From assembly GCF_015680705.1 (NCBI RefSeq), contig NZ_JADNYP010000012.1:62001-126000 (forward strand): DNA of 64,000 bases, in the 5' to 3' direction. This stretch comes from Pseudomonas fulva (GTDB lineage Bacteria; Pseudomonadota; Gammaproteobacteria; Pseudomonadales; Pseudomonadaceae). The translations under genes and the position numbers were made by a program. How positions within the stretch are numbered: the stretch's first letter is position 1; the number at the start of each line of letters is the position of its first letter. Under the pieces are notes generated by a model. The model was not told where the DNA came from. It worked only from the letters and a program-made list of their open reading frames with translations, and made no database searches. Below are positions 33,098 through 41,376 of the stretch, one piece after another.

Positions 33098-33844
33098 ATG
33101 CACATTGCATTCGATGCAATCAACACCCAGGTGGGAGCGCCAGCTTTGACCAACTCACCAACACGTCAGGTCCGGGTGATGTCTTCCCGGGAGATCGCCG
33201 AGCTGACGGGAAAACACCACTTCCACGTCAAGCGCGACATCGAGCGCATGCTTGCCGAGCTCGGGGAAGATCCATCCACGTTTGGATGCACCTACCTCGA
33301 CGGCCAGAACCGCACCCAGACCGAGTACCGCCTGGACCGCGAACGCACGGAGTGCCTGCTGACCGGCTATAGCGCGGCCATGCGCCTGGCGGTGATCAAG
33401 CGCTGGCGCCAGTTGGAGGAGGGCGGTCGTGTGGTTGCAACCCTGCCGGATTTCTCCAACCCGGCTGCCGCTGCACGCGCCTGGGCCGAGCAGTACGAGC
33501 TCCAGCAAGCCGCCAGCCATGCGCTGGCCATCGCGGCGCCCAAGGCTGAGTTCGTCGATCGGTACGTCCAAGCCTCGGGATCCATGAGCTTCCGCCAGGT
33601 CGCGAAGCTGCTCAAGGCGAATGAGCGCCAGTTCCGACAGATGCTGCTGGACAAGGGCGTCATGTACTACCTGGGCGGCGTGCTGACCCCATGTAGCCAG
33701 CACCAGGCAGCGAAGCGCTTCGAGTTGAAGACCGGCACCAGCGAAACCAATGGCCATGCCTTCGCGCAGGCGAGGTTCACCGCCAAAGGCGTCCAATGGA
33801 TCGCGGGCGTGTGGGCAGCCCATCAACTGGAGCAAGACAAGTGA
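33098..33844 (+). CDS. Rha/KilAC phage regulatory protein
   Basis: A 248-residue protein starting MHIAFDAINTQ at 33098. The N-terminal Rha-type domain (VMSSREIAELTGKHHFHVKRDIERML ... TEYRLDRERTECLLTGYSAAMRLAVIKRW) and C-terminal KilAC domain (FVDRYVQASGSMSFRQVAKLLKANERQFRQMLLDKGVMY) are both clear. Such proteins act as antirepressors or growth-interfering regulators early in infection. Its stop overlaps the GTG of the next gene. Confidence 0.9.
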   Translation: MHIAFDAINTQVGAPALTNSPTRQVRVMSSREIAELTGKHHFHVKRDIERMLAELGEDPSTFGCTYLDGQNRTQTEYRLDRERTECLLTGYSAAMRLAVIKRWRQLEEGGRVVATLPDFSNPAAAARAWAEQYELQQAASHALAIAAPKAEFVDRYVQASGSMSFRQVAKLLKANERQFRQMLLDKGVMYYLGGVLTPCSQHQAAKRFELKTGTSETNGHAFAQARFTAKGVQWIAGVWAAHQLEQDK

Positions 33845-34554
33845 GCACGATCATCATGACGGCCTGCTGGCCGCTCCAGAACATGAGTCCGGCGCAGAAG
33901 GCCGTGCTGATCTCCCTGGCCGACAACGCGAACGACGATGGCGTCTGCTGGCCTTCGGTGGCACGCATTGCCGAGCGCACCTGCCTGTCCGAGCGTGCTG
34001 TCCGCACCGCTTTGCGCTGGCTTGAGCAGGCCAAGATCCTGACCGCCCACCAGCGTTCGGGTCGTTCGACCTGGTACACCGTCAACCCCTCAACCTATGA
34101 CCCCGGCATTTCCTGCCCCCCTGCACCAGATGCCGCCCCACCCCGGCAGGAAATGCCCCCCACCCCGGCAGCAGGTGCCCCCCACCCCGGCAGCTCCTGC
34201 CCCCAGAACCGTAAAGGAACCATCAAGGAACCGTCAGAAGAAGAATCAGGCGCCATCGGCAGCCCGAAAGTGCCGGTGGAGGAAATCGTCGCCCTGTTCA
34301 ACGAACTGCTGCCAACCCTGCCCAGCGTGGTGCTGATCAACAAGGATCGCCGAAGCAAGATCAGCGCTCGGTGGGCCGAGAGCCCTGTGCACCAGGATCT
34401 GGACTTCTGGCGTGACCTGTTCGGGATGGTCGAGTCGAGTGATTTCCTGATGGGCCGCATCCAGGGTCGCGAGAAGCAGTTTCGCTGCACGTTCGACTGG
34501 CTGATCGCCCCGACCAACTTCGTGAAGGTGGTGGAGGGCAACTACCATGCGTGA
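33841..34554 (+). CDS. winged-helix replication initiator (O-like)
   Basis: A 237-residue protein with GTG start at 33841 and SD GGAGCAAG. Residues 15-85 form a helix-turn-helix domain (MSPAQKAVLISLADNANDDGVCWPSVARIAERTCLSERAVRTALRWLE). A proline-rich linker follows (about 95-130), then a helicase-loading type C terminus (FDWLIAPTNFVKVVEGNY). The position directly before a DnaB-like helicase indicates origin binding and helicase recruitment. The origin itself was not located. Confidence 0.82.
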   Translation: MSTIIMTACWPLQNMSPAQKAVLISLADNANDDGVCWPSVARIAERTCLSERAVRTALRWLEQAKILTAHQRSGRSTWYTVNPSTYDPGISCPPAPDAAPPRQEMPPTPAAGAPHPGSSCPQNRKGTIKEPSEEESGAIGSPKVPVEEIVALFNELLPTLPSVVLINKDRRSKISARWAESPVHQDLDFWRDLFGMVESSDFLMGRIQGREKQFRCTFDWLIAPTNFVKVVEGNYHA

Positions 34555-35926
34555 ACCCTACAGCGCAGACGCCGAACACGGCCTGCTGGGGGCCATGCTG
34601 CAGCGCCCCGAACTGATCGACACGCTGTCCGATGACTTGACTCCCGAGTCGTTCTATTTCTCCGAGAACGCCGAGGTGTATCGCGGCATCCTGGCGCTGC
34701 GAGCCGCGGGCAAACCGGTCGATCTACTGACCGTGTCGGAGCACGTTGGGATGTTGAGCACCGGCGACCTTGCTCTGGGCCATTGCGGTTCCCTGGTCGC
34801 CAATACACCGAGCGTCGCGAATGCTGGCGCCTATGCGCGAATCGTCCGGGAACGTGCCATCGAACGGGCGCTGTATGACTTGAGCGCTCAGACGCTCGAT
34901 ATCGTCCAGGGCGAAGGCGACATCCAGGCCAAGATCGCCGCTGTCCAGGCGGCTGCCATGGCGATCGACACCGGGGCGGATGAAGACGAGGTGGTGAAGG
35001 CCGGCGACCTGATGGCTCAGCAAGTCGAGGTGTGGCAAGAGCGCCACGACCGGCATGCGCGCGGCGAGACCCTGATCGGCTTGTCCACTGGGCTGGCTGA
35101 CTTGGACGAGAAGCTGGGCGGCCTGCAACCTGAGCAACTGGTCATCGTCGCAGGACGGCCTGCCATGGGGAAGACCACCCTGGCCATGGGATTCGCCATC
35201 GACGCCGCTGTGCGACAGCGCAAGTCCACCCTCGTGGTCAGCCTCGAAATGAGCAAGGGCCAGCTGCTGGATCGGGCCGTGGCGTCCGAGGGGCGAATCC
35301 CGCTCAACCTGATCAAGAACGGCGCCGCGTGCCAGTCCCATGGGACTGAGATGGGCGTTGCTGCCCGCAAGATCCAGCAGGCGAACCTGTTCATCGCCGA
35401 CCGCGCTGGCGCCACCGTGGGCCGTATCCGCTCCATGGCCCGTCGCCACAAGATGCGCTATGGCCTGGACCTGCTGGTGGTCGACTACCTGCAGTTGATG
35501 GAAGGCGATGGCGGCAACCGCACCGAGGAAGTGAGCAGCATCAGCCGGGGCTGCAAGCTGCTGGCGCGTGAGCTGGGCATTCCGGTCGTACTGCTGAGCC
35601 AGCTATCCCGCAAGTGCGAGGAGCGTCCGAACAAGCGCCCGGTACCGTCCGATCTGCGCGAGTCTGGCGCCATCGAGCAGGACGCGGATGTGATCCTGTT
35701 CGTGTACCGGGACGAGGTCTACAACGAGAACACCGAATACAAGGGCATTGCCGAGATCATCATCGGCAAGGGCCGGGACGTGGAGACCGGTACCGTCCGC
35801 GCCGCCTTCCTTGGGCAGTACAACCGGTTCGAGAACCTGTCTGCGAACTGGCAGCCGCAGTTGGTCGAGCGGCCAGCCAAGGTCACCAGCATGGCGTCGC
35901 GGTACGGCACCAAGGAGAAGCACTGA
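34547..35926 (+). CDS. DnaB-like replicative helicase
   Basis: A 459-residue protein. The N-terminal DnaB domain (AEHGLLGAMLQRPELID onward), Walker A AGRPAMGKTTLAMGF (about residue 200), STLVVSLEMSKGQLLDR, Walker B LLVVDYLQLMEG and the Gln/Arg segment of the RecA core are complete. It unwinds DNA at the phage fork. Overlaps the initiator gene by 8 bp. Confidence 0.95.
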   Translation: MREPYSADAEHGLLGAMLQRPELIDTLSDDLTPESFYFSENAEVYRGILALRAAGKPVDLLTVSEHVGMLSTGDLALGHCGSLVANTPSVANAGAYARIVRERAIERALYDLSAQTLDIVQGEGDIQAKIAAVQAAAMAIDTGADEDEVVKAGDLMAQQVEVWQERHDRHARGETLIGLSTGLADLDEKLGGLQPEQLVIVAGRPAMGKTTLAMGFAIDAAVRQRKSTLVVSLEMSKGQLLDRAVASEGRIPLNLIKNGAACQSHGTEMGVAARKIQQANLFIADRAGATVGRIRSMARRHKMRYGLDLLVVDYLQLMEGDGGNRTEEVSSISRGCKLLARELGIPVVLLSQLSRKCEERPNKRPVPSDLRESGAIEQDADVILFVYRDEVYNENTEYKGIAEIIIGKGRDVETGTVRAAFLGQYNRFENLSANWQPQLVERPAKVTSMASRYGTKEKH

Positions 35927-36435
35927 TGACTCCAGCCAAGAAGGAAAGCCTCATGCAGGGCCAGACCGGTGTTGCCAAGAAAGTTTACGAGTGCGTGCCG
36001 ATGAACGAGCCGTGGACCTCGGCCCAGGTCATGACCGCCATGCGCAACCTCACCGGAAGCACTCCGGATAACCGGATCGTTTCAGGCTGCCTGGTCAGCC
36101 TTGTGGATTCCGGCCTCATCAGGAAATCAGGGCGCGACCATTTCCAGCGCATTCCCGTAAACGCCAAGCAGAAGACTCAGGAGCCAGTGATGGCCAAAGT
36201 ACAGCCGAAAATCGAAGTAGTTGCCGACCAGAAAGCCCAAGGCACGCCGCTGGAAATGCTGGGTGAGCTGGCCGGGGAGATAGCCGCGATGGCCAACAGC
36301 CTGAAGCGTCTGGCTTGCCAAGTTGAGGATGTCGCACTGGCCGTCGAGCAGGAGCGCGAATCCAGCGCCAAGTCGATGGAGAAGTACCGCCAGCTCAGGA
36401 CGCTGCTGCAGAGCTTGCAAGGGGAGGAGGCGTGA
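35926..36435 (+). CDS. phage hypothetical with HTH-like N terminus and coiled coil
   Basis: A 169-residue protein; its ATG overlaps the helicase stop (TGATG). Residues 15-65 (VAKKVYECVPMNEPWTSAQVMTAMRN...GCLVSLVDSGLIRKSG) look like a winged helix; residues 105-165 form helices (LAGEIAAMANSLKRLACQVEDVALAVEQERES). Function unknown. Confidence 0.7.
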   Translation: MTPAKKESLMQGQTGVAKKVYECVPMNEPWTSAQVMTAMRNLTGSTPDNRIVSGCLVSLVDSGLIRKSGRDHFQRIPVNAKQKTQEPVMAKVQPKIEVVADQKAQGTPLEMLGELAGEIAAMANSLKRLACQVEDVALAVEQERESSAKSMEKYRQLRTLLQSLQGEEA

Positions 36436-36620
36436 TGAATCGAGCGAGCCCAGTTCAGCTTCGCCAGGCCCTTCAAATGGCCAACACCTTCGTTTCGCAT
36501 GGCATCCGATTCGTTTGCGTCCCCGTAACTGACGAGGCCGACCACGCCAGCCTGCTGGCACAAGTTGATGAATGCCTGGAGCGTCTCGCGGCCCAGGCCG
36601 AAGCAGAGGAGTGCAAGTGA
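36435..36620 (+). CDS. DUF1382-family protein
   Basis: A 61-residue protein (MNRASPVQLRQALQMANTF ... LLAQVDECLERLAAQAEA). The pattern is that of DUF1382, a small conserved protein of lambdoid phages; function unknown. TGATG overlaps on both ends, tightly packed with neighbours. Confidence 0.8.
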   Translation: MNRASPVQLRQALQMANTFVSHGIRFVCVPVTDEADHASLLAQVDECLERLAAQAEAEECK

Positions 36621-36841
36621 TGCCGAGAATCGCAAGGGCACTGGCAGCCGGAACGCCAGAAGATTTGGTCAGGCTGCGAGACGAGATCGCCATGACGGCA
36701 CTGAACGCCATGATCATCGCCGGAGGCTGGGGCTACACAGATGCGGATGGCAAGCGCCACAACTGGAACACCATGCCGGAATACTCGGCCGCCGCGTACA
36801 ACTTCGCGGACGCCATGCTCAAAGCCAGGGAGCAGCACTGA
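36620..36841 (+). CDS. short phage hypothetical protein
   Basis: A 73-residue protein starting MPRIARALAAGTPEDLVRL at 36620. TGATG overlap with the preceding and following genes. Helical; contains GGWGYTDADGKRHNWNTMPEY. Function unknown. Confidence 0.7.
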   Translation: MPRIARALAAGTPEDLVRLRDEIAMTALNAMIIAGGWGYTDADGKRHNWNTMPEYSAAAYNFADAMLKAREQH

Positions 36842-37116
36842 TGGACACCAACAAGATGATGCCCGAGGCGATGCTGGCGCAGTTCGACGCAGCGTTCCGG
36901 GCCAAGTTCGGATGCAGCATTGCAGAGGCGGTCGGCGCGCAGGACGAGAGCGCGATGGCGATGATGGGCGCAGCAATGTGGGCCTGGCAGGCCTCCCGCG
37001 AGAACCTGCGTGTCACCAATCCATTTCCTGTCGTCGATGGCGACCCAGATGTGTTGTGGGCTCATGCAAAGGCGCAGAAGTCGCTGGAGGCCCAGGGCTT
37101 CAAGGTGACCCCATGA
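36841..37116 (+). CDS. short phage hypothetical protein
   Basis: A 91-residue protein starting MDTNKMMPEAMLAQFDAAF. Central AMMGAAMWAWQASRENL is a common pattern of small phage proteins of unknown function. Overlaps on both sides. Confidence 0.7.
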   Translation: MDTNKMMPEAMLAQFDAAFRAKFGCSIAEAVGAQDESAMAMMGAAMWAWQASRENLRVTNPFPVVDGDPDVLWAHAKAQKSLEAQGFKVTP

Positions 37117-37247
37117 AGCGCGTATGGACAGTCCACGTCCCTGGCTACAGCCCGTTCTCGATGGTGCTGATGGAGGGGCCGCAAGACCAGGCCGGCGCGC
37201 TGCGCGAGGCCCAACAGATTTGGCCAATGTGTGAGGTGGAAGCGTGA
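37113..37247 (+). CDS. 44-residue phage protein
   Basis: MKRVWTVHVPGYSPFSMVLM, then an acidic helix to CEVEA. ATG at 37113 overlaps the previous stop (ATGA), and its own stop overlaps the next start. Short but supported by the unbroken overlap chain. Confidence 0.65.
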   Translation: MKRVWTVHVPGYSPFSMVLMEGPQDQAGALREAQQIWPMCEVEA

Positions 37248-37540
37248 GACAAAGCAAGCTGACCAAGGCCGCCCGCGGGCGCGAATGCCAGGTCCGCATT
37301 CCAGGTGTATGCAACGGCAACCCCGAGACCACGGTGCTGGCGCACTACCGCATGGCTGGCACCTGTGGCGTGGGCAGTAAGCCGAACGACCTGCAGGGCG
37401 CCTGGGCGTGCAGCGCCTGCCATGATGCCTGCGACGGGCGTAGCAAGGCTGTCGACCGCGCCACCGCCCGGCAGTACCACGCCGAGGGCGTCATGCGGAC
37501 CCAGGCCATCCTGATCAGCGAAGGCGTGGTGGCTGCATGA
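37244..37540 (+). CDS. DUF1364 (YbcO-like) nuclease
   Basis: A 98-residue protein. Cysteine/histidine metal ligands (CQVRIPGVCNG, LAHYRMAG, WACSACHDACDG) mark the DUF1364 family, which has an HNH-like DNase fold and replaces or accompanies nin-region recombination proteins in lambdoid phages. Overlaps RusA by 4 bp. Confidence 0.88.
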   Translation: MRQSKLTKAARGRECQVRIPGVCNGNPETTVLAHYRMAGTCGVGSKPNDLQGAWACSACHDACDGRSKAVDRATARQYHAEGVMRTQAILISEGVVAA

Positions 37541-37899
37541 GCGAACTGACCCTCCCATGGCCTCCAGCCGCGTGCAGCCCGAACGCTCGGGTGCACTGGA
37601 CCAGGAAGAGCCGGGCAGCCAAGACCTACCGCGCCGCCTGCCATCTGCTGGCCAAGCAGGCCGGTATCCAGGCGCCAACAGGTGAAGCGCTGCTGATGCT
37701 CGAGTTCGTGCCGCCCGATCGCCGCCGGCGCGACGACGACAACCTGCTGTCGATGTTCAAGGCGGGTCGTGACGGCCTGGCTGACGCCCTGGGCATCGAC
37801 GACAACGTGTTCGCCACCCAGATCAGGGTGAGCAAGGAAACGACCAAGGGCGGCGCTGTGCGCGTTCGCATCCAGACCATCGAGGGCGCGGCAGCATGA
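37537..37899 (+). CDS. rusA: RusA-type Holliday junction resolvase
   Basis: A 120-residue endodeoxyribonuclease. It has LPWPPAACSPNARVHW and the catalytic acidic motif PPDRRRRDDDNLLSMFKAGRDGLADALGIDDN with three consecutive Asp residues. It resolves recombination junctions during phage replication and packaging. Confidence 0.93.
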   Translation: MSELTLPWPPAACSPNARVHWTRKSRAAKTYRAACHLLAKQAGIQAPTGEALLMLEFVPPDRRRRDDDNLLSMFKAGRDGLADALGIDDNVFATQIRVSKETTKGGAVRVRIQTIEGAAA

Positions 37900-38213
37900 A
37901 GAAAAGCCACGGACCGTCTCTGGAAAAAGAAGTGATCGAGCTGGCGCCATGCCGGGGATGCCGAGGCGTGGGCTTCTACAAAGACCTGTTTTTCCCGAAG
38001 CCGTGCATGAAGTGCAATGCCTCCGGGTGGGTGGCTGCTGCCACGGGTGAGGCGGTACCGCTCGAGGAGCTGGTGACTCAGCTGAACATGAAGCTTCGAG
38101 CTATGGCCAGGCAGCTCGACCAACTTACCAAGCGCCAGGCGATTGGGCCTGAGGCGCAGTACCAAACGAACAACCGCCGCGGCGCCGGCGGGACGAACTA
38201 CACCGGGGATTGA
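37896..38213 (+). CDS. zinc-ribbon-like phage protein
   Basis: A 105-residue protein with two CxxC pairs (CRGCRGVG and CMKCNASG) about 20 residues apart, a zinc-ribbon or DnaJ-like finger, then a helical C terminus. It lies between RusA and the Q-like antiterminator. Function unknown. Confidence 0.7.
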   Translation: MKKSHGPSLEKEVIELAPCRGCRGVGFYKDLFFPKPCMKCNASGWVAAATGEAVPLEELVTQLNMKLRAMARQLDQLTKRQAIGPEAQYQTNNRRGAGGTNYTGD

Positions 38214-38219
38214 TGACGA

Positions 38220-38609
38220 ATGAAGAAGCGAACCTATACCGACAAACCCCTGGGTGATACCGCATACATGCTTGAACAGTGGGGCTGGTGGCGCATGGAC
38301 GGGATGGGCGTGCCTCGGTACGTTTCGCCGCTATATGCGCTGATGCGTGACAACGTTCCGTCGGAGGGCGGGCTCAAGCAGTACGTGATTACCGATGACC
38401 TTGCCCTGGCCGTCGATGGCGCGGTGGGCCGCCTGACAAAGCGGGACGAGCAGATGGGTGGCTTCATCTGGCTGTACTTCGGCGCCAAGTGGCCAGCGCT
38501 GCGCATCGCCCGGGAGCACAAGATGGGCGAAGCGAAGGCACGCGAGCTGATCAATGCGGGTGTCGCGTGGGTCGACTGTGCTCTGGAGCAATTGCGCGAG
38601 GCCGCTTAG
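38220..38609 (+). CDS. Q-like late antitermination protein
   Basis: A 129-residue protein. Segments WGWWRMDGMGVPRYVSPLYALM and WPALRIAREHKMGEAKARELINAGVAWVD match small Q-type antiterminators. It is the last gene of the early right arm, immediately before the late region, as Q in lambda. It would let RNA polymerase read through the many hairpins of the late operon. Confidence 0.82.
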   Translation: MKKRTYTDKPLGDTAYMLEQWGWWRMDGMGVPRYVSPLYALMRDNVPSEGGLKQYVITDDLALAVDGAVGRLTKRDEQMGGFIWLYFGAKWPALRIAREHKMGEAKARELINAGVAWVDCALEQLREAA

Positions 38610-38726
38610 AAATTTCTTTCCTCGCGGATAAACACCTGCTTTTATAGCAGCGTGTCCAGCTTACGGCGCGACGTGACACAAATTCTTATTTTCTGCTTAT
38701 GTGTAAAGCGAATTTAGGGTGAGCGG

Positions 38727-39416
38727 ATGGCAAAGCTTGAGGCGATATGGAAATCGGAGCTACTAAAGCGTGAGAGGCACGAAGAAAGCTGTAAGCGTTG
38801 TGACCGAAATTGGCCTATTCACAAGGCAATAGGGCTGGAGCAGTTTTCACAGTTTTCTGAGCTATCAAATCGAGATGGTTTTAGGTTTCAAGTAGTCGAT
38901 TATATAGAGGCTCAACATAAGACGAAGACGGGGCCTTGGACAGTTGGGCAAGATAGTATTGTCTTGGCCGCTCCATTTCGTTTTATAGGGCAGGAAACAT
39001 ATTTCAAAGATAGTTCGGAAGGCGAAGATACTCTCGTCATGGAGTATGGCGGGAACCTTATTGTTCACTACACCGAGAAGCAGGGGTTGGTCCAAGTCTT
39101 TTTGGAGCCGCCTCGGCTTAGCGGTTCAGAAAAAAAGGGCCAGGGAATATTACTTTGGTGGGGTAGGAATACTGATGATCTGACGGCTAAATTCTATAAA
39201 AGCTTGATTCGCAAGCTCTTAATGTTCTGCCGCGTTGAAAGCGTAATGGAATCCAGCTCTAATTTCGAAAGGCTGACTGTTCGTTTTTGGCGATATATGG
39301 ATATAAGAAACAGAAAAAATCTTCTGGATTCTACTCATCGTTTTCTTAGCTTGTGGGAAATCTCACTCGCTACAGCAGGTCTGGCTATTGCTGGGCTGGT
39401 TATTTCTCTCATTTGA
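38727..39416 (+). CDS. AT-rich cargo protein with C-terminal membrane anchor
   Basis: A 229-residue protein. The DNA is clearly AT-richer than on both sides. The N terminus has CKRCDRNWPIH, the middle is beta-rich (GNLIVHYTEKQGLVQVFLEPPRL), and the C terminus is one membrane helix (LATAGLAIAGLVISLI). It lies directly downstream of Q, where lambdoid phages insert accessory genes. Function unknown; defence or virulence cargo is possible. Confidence 0.75.
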   Translation: MAKLEAIWKSELLKRERHEESCKRCDRNWPIHKAIGLEQFSQFSELSNRDGFRFQVVDYIEAQHKTKTGPWTVGQDSIVLAAPFRFIGQETYFKDSSEGEDTLVMEYGGNLIVHYTEKQGLVQVFLEPPRLSGSEKKGQGILLWWGRNTDDLTAKFYKSLIRKLLMFCRVESVMESSSNFERLTVRFWRYMDIRNRKNLLDSTHRFLSLWEISLATAGLAIAGLVISLI

Positions 39417-39467
39417 TATAGCTTAAGGCAGTCCGCTTAGCGGGATGCCTTTCCATTTAGGAAATAT

Positions 39468-39839
39468 ATGGATCCGACCGATCTCGGCCCAGGCACAGCC
39501 ACCTGGCTGGGCGGCACGGGCGCCGTATTGCTGGGCGGCCTGCTTTGGCTTCGCCGCTTCCTTTCCAAAGATGCTGCCGATCGCGCGATGGACAGTGCCG
39601 ATATCGGCACCGTGCGCCGACTCAATGAACTGCTCGACTCCGAGCGAGATGCTCGCAAGCTGGCCGAAGCTCGAGCCGATCAGTTCGCCCAAGAGCGCAA
39701 TGAGCTGAACCGGTCCATGGGGAAGCTTGAGGGCAACATCTTGATGCTCACCCGACAGGTAGAGCAGCTGACCGAGAAGGTCACTAGCCAAAGCGAAGAG
39801 ATCTCGCGCCTACGCGCCCAACTTAGAGGTGCCCGGTGA
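39468..39839 (+). CDS. membrane protein with coiled coil, possible holin
   Basis: A 123-residue protein with one N-terminal membrane segment (ATWLGGTGAVLLGGLLWLRRF, about 11-31) and a long coiled coil (residues 45-120). The position at the start of the late arm fits the lysis cassette. Holin or spanin-like; topology by eye only. Confidence 0.65.
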   Translation: MDPTDLGPGTATWLGGTGAVLLGGLLWLRRFLSKDAADRAMDSADIGTVRRLNELLDSERDARKLAEARADQFAQERNELNRSMGKLEGNILMLTRQVEQLTEKVTSQSEEISRLRAQLRGAR

Positions 39840-40156
39840 TGGACAGATGCGCATGGGAATTCGTGGCCCGCCGCTGGTGGCGCCGCGTTGAGGTGTGGGC
39901 CATTGCCCTGCTGCTGGTGGTGGGTGGCGGCTTCGGCGGTTACCAGCTGGCGCAATGGTCGCTGGCCAAGGCCTACTTGGAGCAGGTCGCTGAGGTGCGC
40001 AGGGCCTACGACGCCGCAACCGAGCAACGTGACCTGCGCCTGGATGAGCTAGCGCGCCAGACCGGTACCGCCGCCGCCAAGGCCTCGAAGGCCGCGACCA
40101 CCGCCACCCAGGCAGCCGACAAGGCAGACGAAGCATTGAATCGCGTGAGCCCGTGA
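39839..40156 (+). CDS. membrane-anchored helical protein, Rz-like
   Basis: A 105-residue protein with one membrane helix (VEVWAIALLLVVGGGFGGYQL, about 18-38) and an Ala-rich coiled coil. TGATG overlap with the previous gene. Inner-membrane spanin or holin accessory; no outer-membrane lipoprotein partner is seen. Confidence 0.62.
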   Translation: MDRCAWEFVARRWWRRVEVWAIALLLVVGGGFGGYQLAQWSLAKAYLEQVAEVRRAYDAATEQRDLRLDELARQTGTAAAKASKAATTATQAADKADEALNRVSP

Positions 40157-40332
40157 TGGCCTGCAGTGGGTGCGCCGCCCGGCGCGAATGGTTGAAGAAG
40201 TGGACGAGGATTGGATATGAACGAGCGCATGATCTTCTTGCTCGAGCAGATGCTGGCCGAGCAACAGAAGCAGACCAGCCTGCTCGAGCAGATCGCGACC
40301 GGCCAACTGGCACTGATCGAGGCGCTGGCTGA
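40156..40332 (+). CDS. 58-residue Cys-containing protein overlapping the next gene
   Basis: Begins MACSGCAARREWLKKWTRIG with an early CxxC, typical of a small protein found in Pseudomonas phages; it starts at the TGATG overlap. Its last 38 codons overlap 40217-40396 in another frame, and the C-terminal sequence (Asp/Arg-rich) looks like a frame by-product. Confidence 0.5.
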   Translation: MACSGCAARREWLKKWTRIGYERAHDLLARADAGRATEADQPARADRDRPTGTDRGAG

Positions 40333-40396
40333 TGGCGAGGGTGAAGACCCTGATGCCGCGCCGCGCACCTACCTGGATGGCACGGCATGCCGTTGA
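40217..40396 (+). CDS. short helical phage protein
   Basis: A 59-residue protein starting MNERMIFLLEQMLAEQQKQ at 40217 with GAGGA upstream. Glutamine-rich amphipathic helix, then an acidic tail. Overlaps HNH by 10 bp. Function unknown. Confidence 0.7.
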   Translation: MNERMIFLLEQMLAEQQKQTSLLEQIATGQLALIEALADGEGEDPDAAPRTYLDGTACR

Positions 40397-40755
40397 GGCC
40401 ACAGCGACCATGCCGAGCCCAGGGCTGCCGATCACTGCACCGCAATGCCAATGGCTACTGCGATGCCCATGCCGAGCTGGCTGCCGAGCAGGCCAAGGCC
40501 TGGGCGACACGCAAGGGATCAGGTCGAGGCGGGCGTCCATGGCGACGACTGCGCGAGCAGATCCTCAAGCGTGACCAGTACCTCTGCCGCTGTGATGACT
40601 GCACCAGGCTCGGCCGGATCCGCGAGGCGGACGAAGTCGACCACATCCTGGCCGTGGCGCACGGCGGGACCGACGATCCGGGCAACCTGAGGGCGATCAA
40701 CCACGATTGCCACAAGGCGAAGACGCAGCGGGAGTCGAGGCTGGCCAGGAAATGA
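40387..40755 (+). CDS. HNH endonuclease
   Basis: A 122-residue protein. Zinc ligands (CDDC), then DEVDHILAVAHGGTDDPGNLRAINHDCHKAKT, the HNH catalytic module. Located immediately before terminase genes, where HNH proteins assist in cos cleavage in HK97-like phages. Confidence 0.9.
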   Translation: MPLRPQRPCRAQGCRSLHRNANGYCDAHAELAAEQAKAWATRKGSGRGGRPWRRLREQILKRDQYLCRCDDCTRLGRIREADEVDHILAVAHGGTDDPGNLRAINHDCHKAKTQRESRLARK

Positions 40756-40893
40756 CCAAATGATCGCTGCGGATGAGAATAAACCCTGTCCATAGGGGTG
40801 GGGTGGTCTGAAAGTCTGGGCCCTTTCGCTCGGACACCGCGCCCTCAGTCGTTTTTTTACACCCGCGAAATATAAAGTTTAGTGGAGGCGCCG
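40756..40893. other. likely cos region
   Basis: 138 bp between HNH and terminase small subunit with a GC-rich part and a T run (40852-40858). In phages with this gene order the cohesive ends lie near here; no site was identified. Confidence 0.3.
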
Positions 40894-41376
40894 ATGCCAG
40901 GGGTTGCCGGGCGCTCTGGCCGTCGCCCAAAACCCACGGCCAAGAAGGCGCTGGCAGGGAATCCCGGCAAGCGCAAGCTCAACACCGACGAGCCTGACTT
41001 CTCTCTGGTGACCAACGTCGACCCGCCCGAGTGGCTGGGCGAGCACGCCACCAGGGTGTGGCAGATGATTGTGCCCGAGCTGCTCAGCGCGAAGGTGCTG
41101 GCGCTCACCGACCTGCACAACGTCGAAGCCTTCTGCACGGCGTATGGCAACTGGCGCAAGGCCCAGGAGTACGCCGATCTCCACGGTCCTGTGGTCACCG
41201 GCGCCACGGGCGGACCGGTGAAGAACCCAGCGCTGACCGCCGCCAACGAAGCCCTGCGGCAGATGGTCACCTACGGCTCGATGCTGGGCCTGGATCCTGC
41301 CAGCCGGAGTCGGATCATCGGCGGCAACAAGCAGAAAACGACCAACCCTTTTTCCGGCCTCTTGAGTGACCCATGA
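40894..41376 (+). CDS. terminase small subunit (P27 family)
   Basis: A 160-residue protein starting [18 protein letters not shown] at 40894 with TGGAGG upstream. The GNPGKRKLN segment and [20 protein letters not shown] are typical of P27. It recognises packaging DNA and recruits the large subunit. Overlaps terL by 4 bp. Confidence 0.92.
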   Translation: MPGVAGRSGRRPKPTAKKALAGNPGKRKLNTDEPDFSLVTNVDPPEWLGEHATRVWQMIVPELLSAKVLALTDLHNVEAFCTAYGNWRKAQEYADLHGPVVTGATGGPVKNPALTAANEALRQMVTYGSMLGLDPASRSRIIGGNKQKTTNPFSGLLSDP

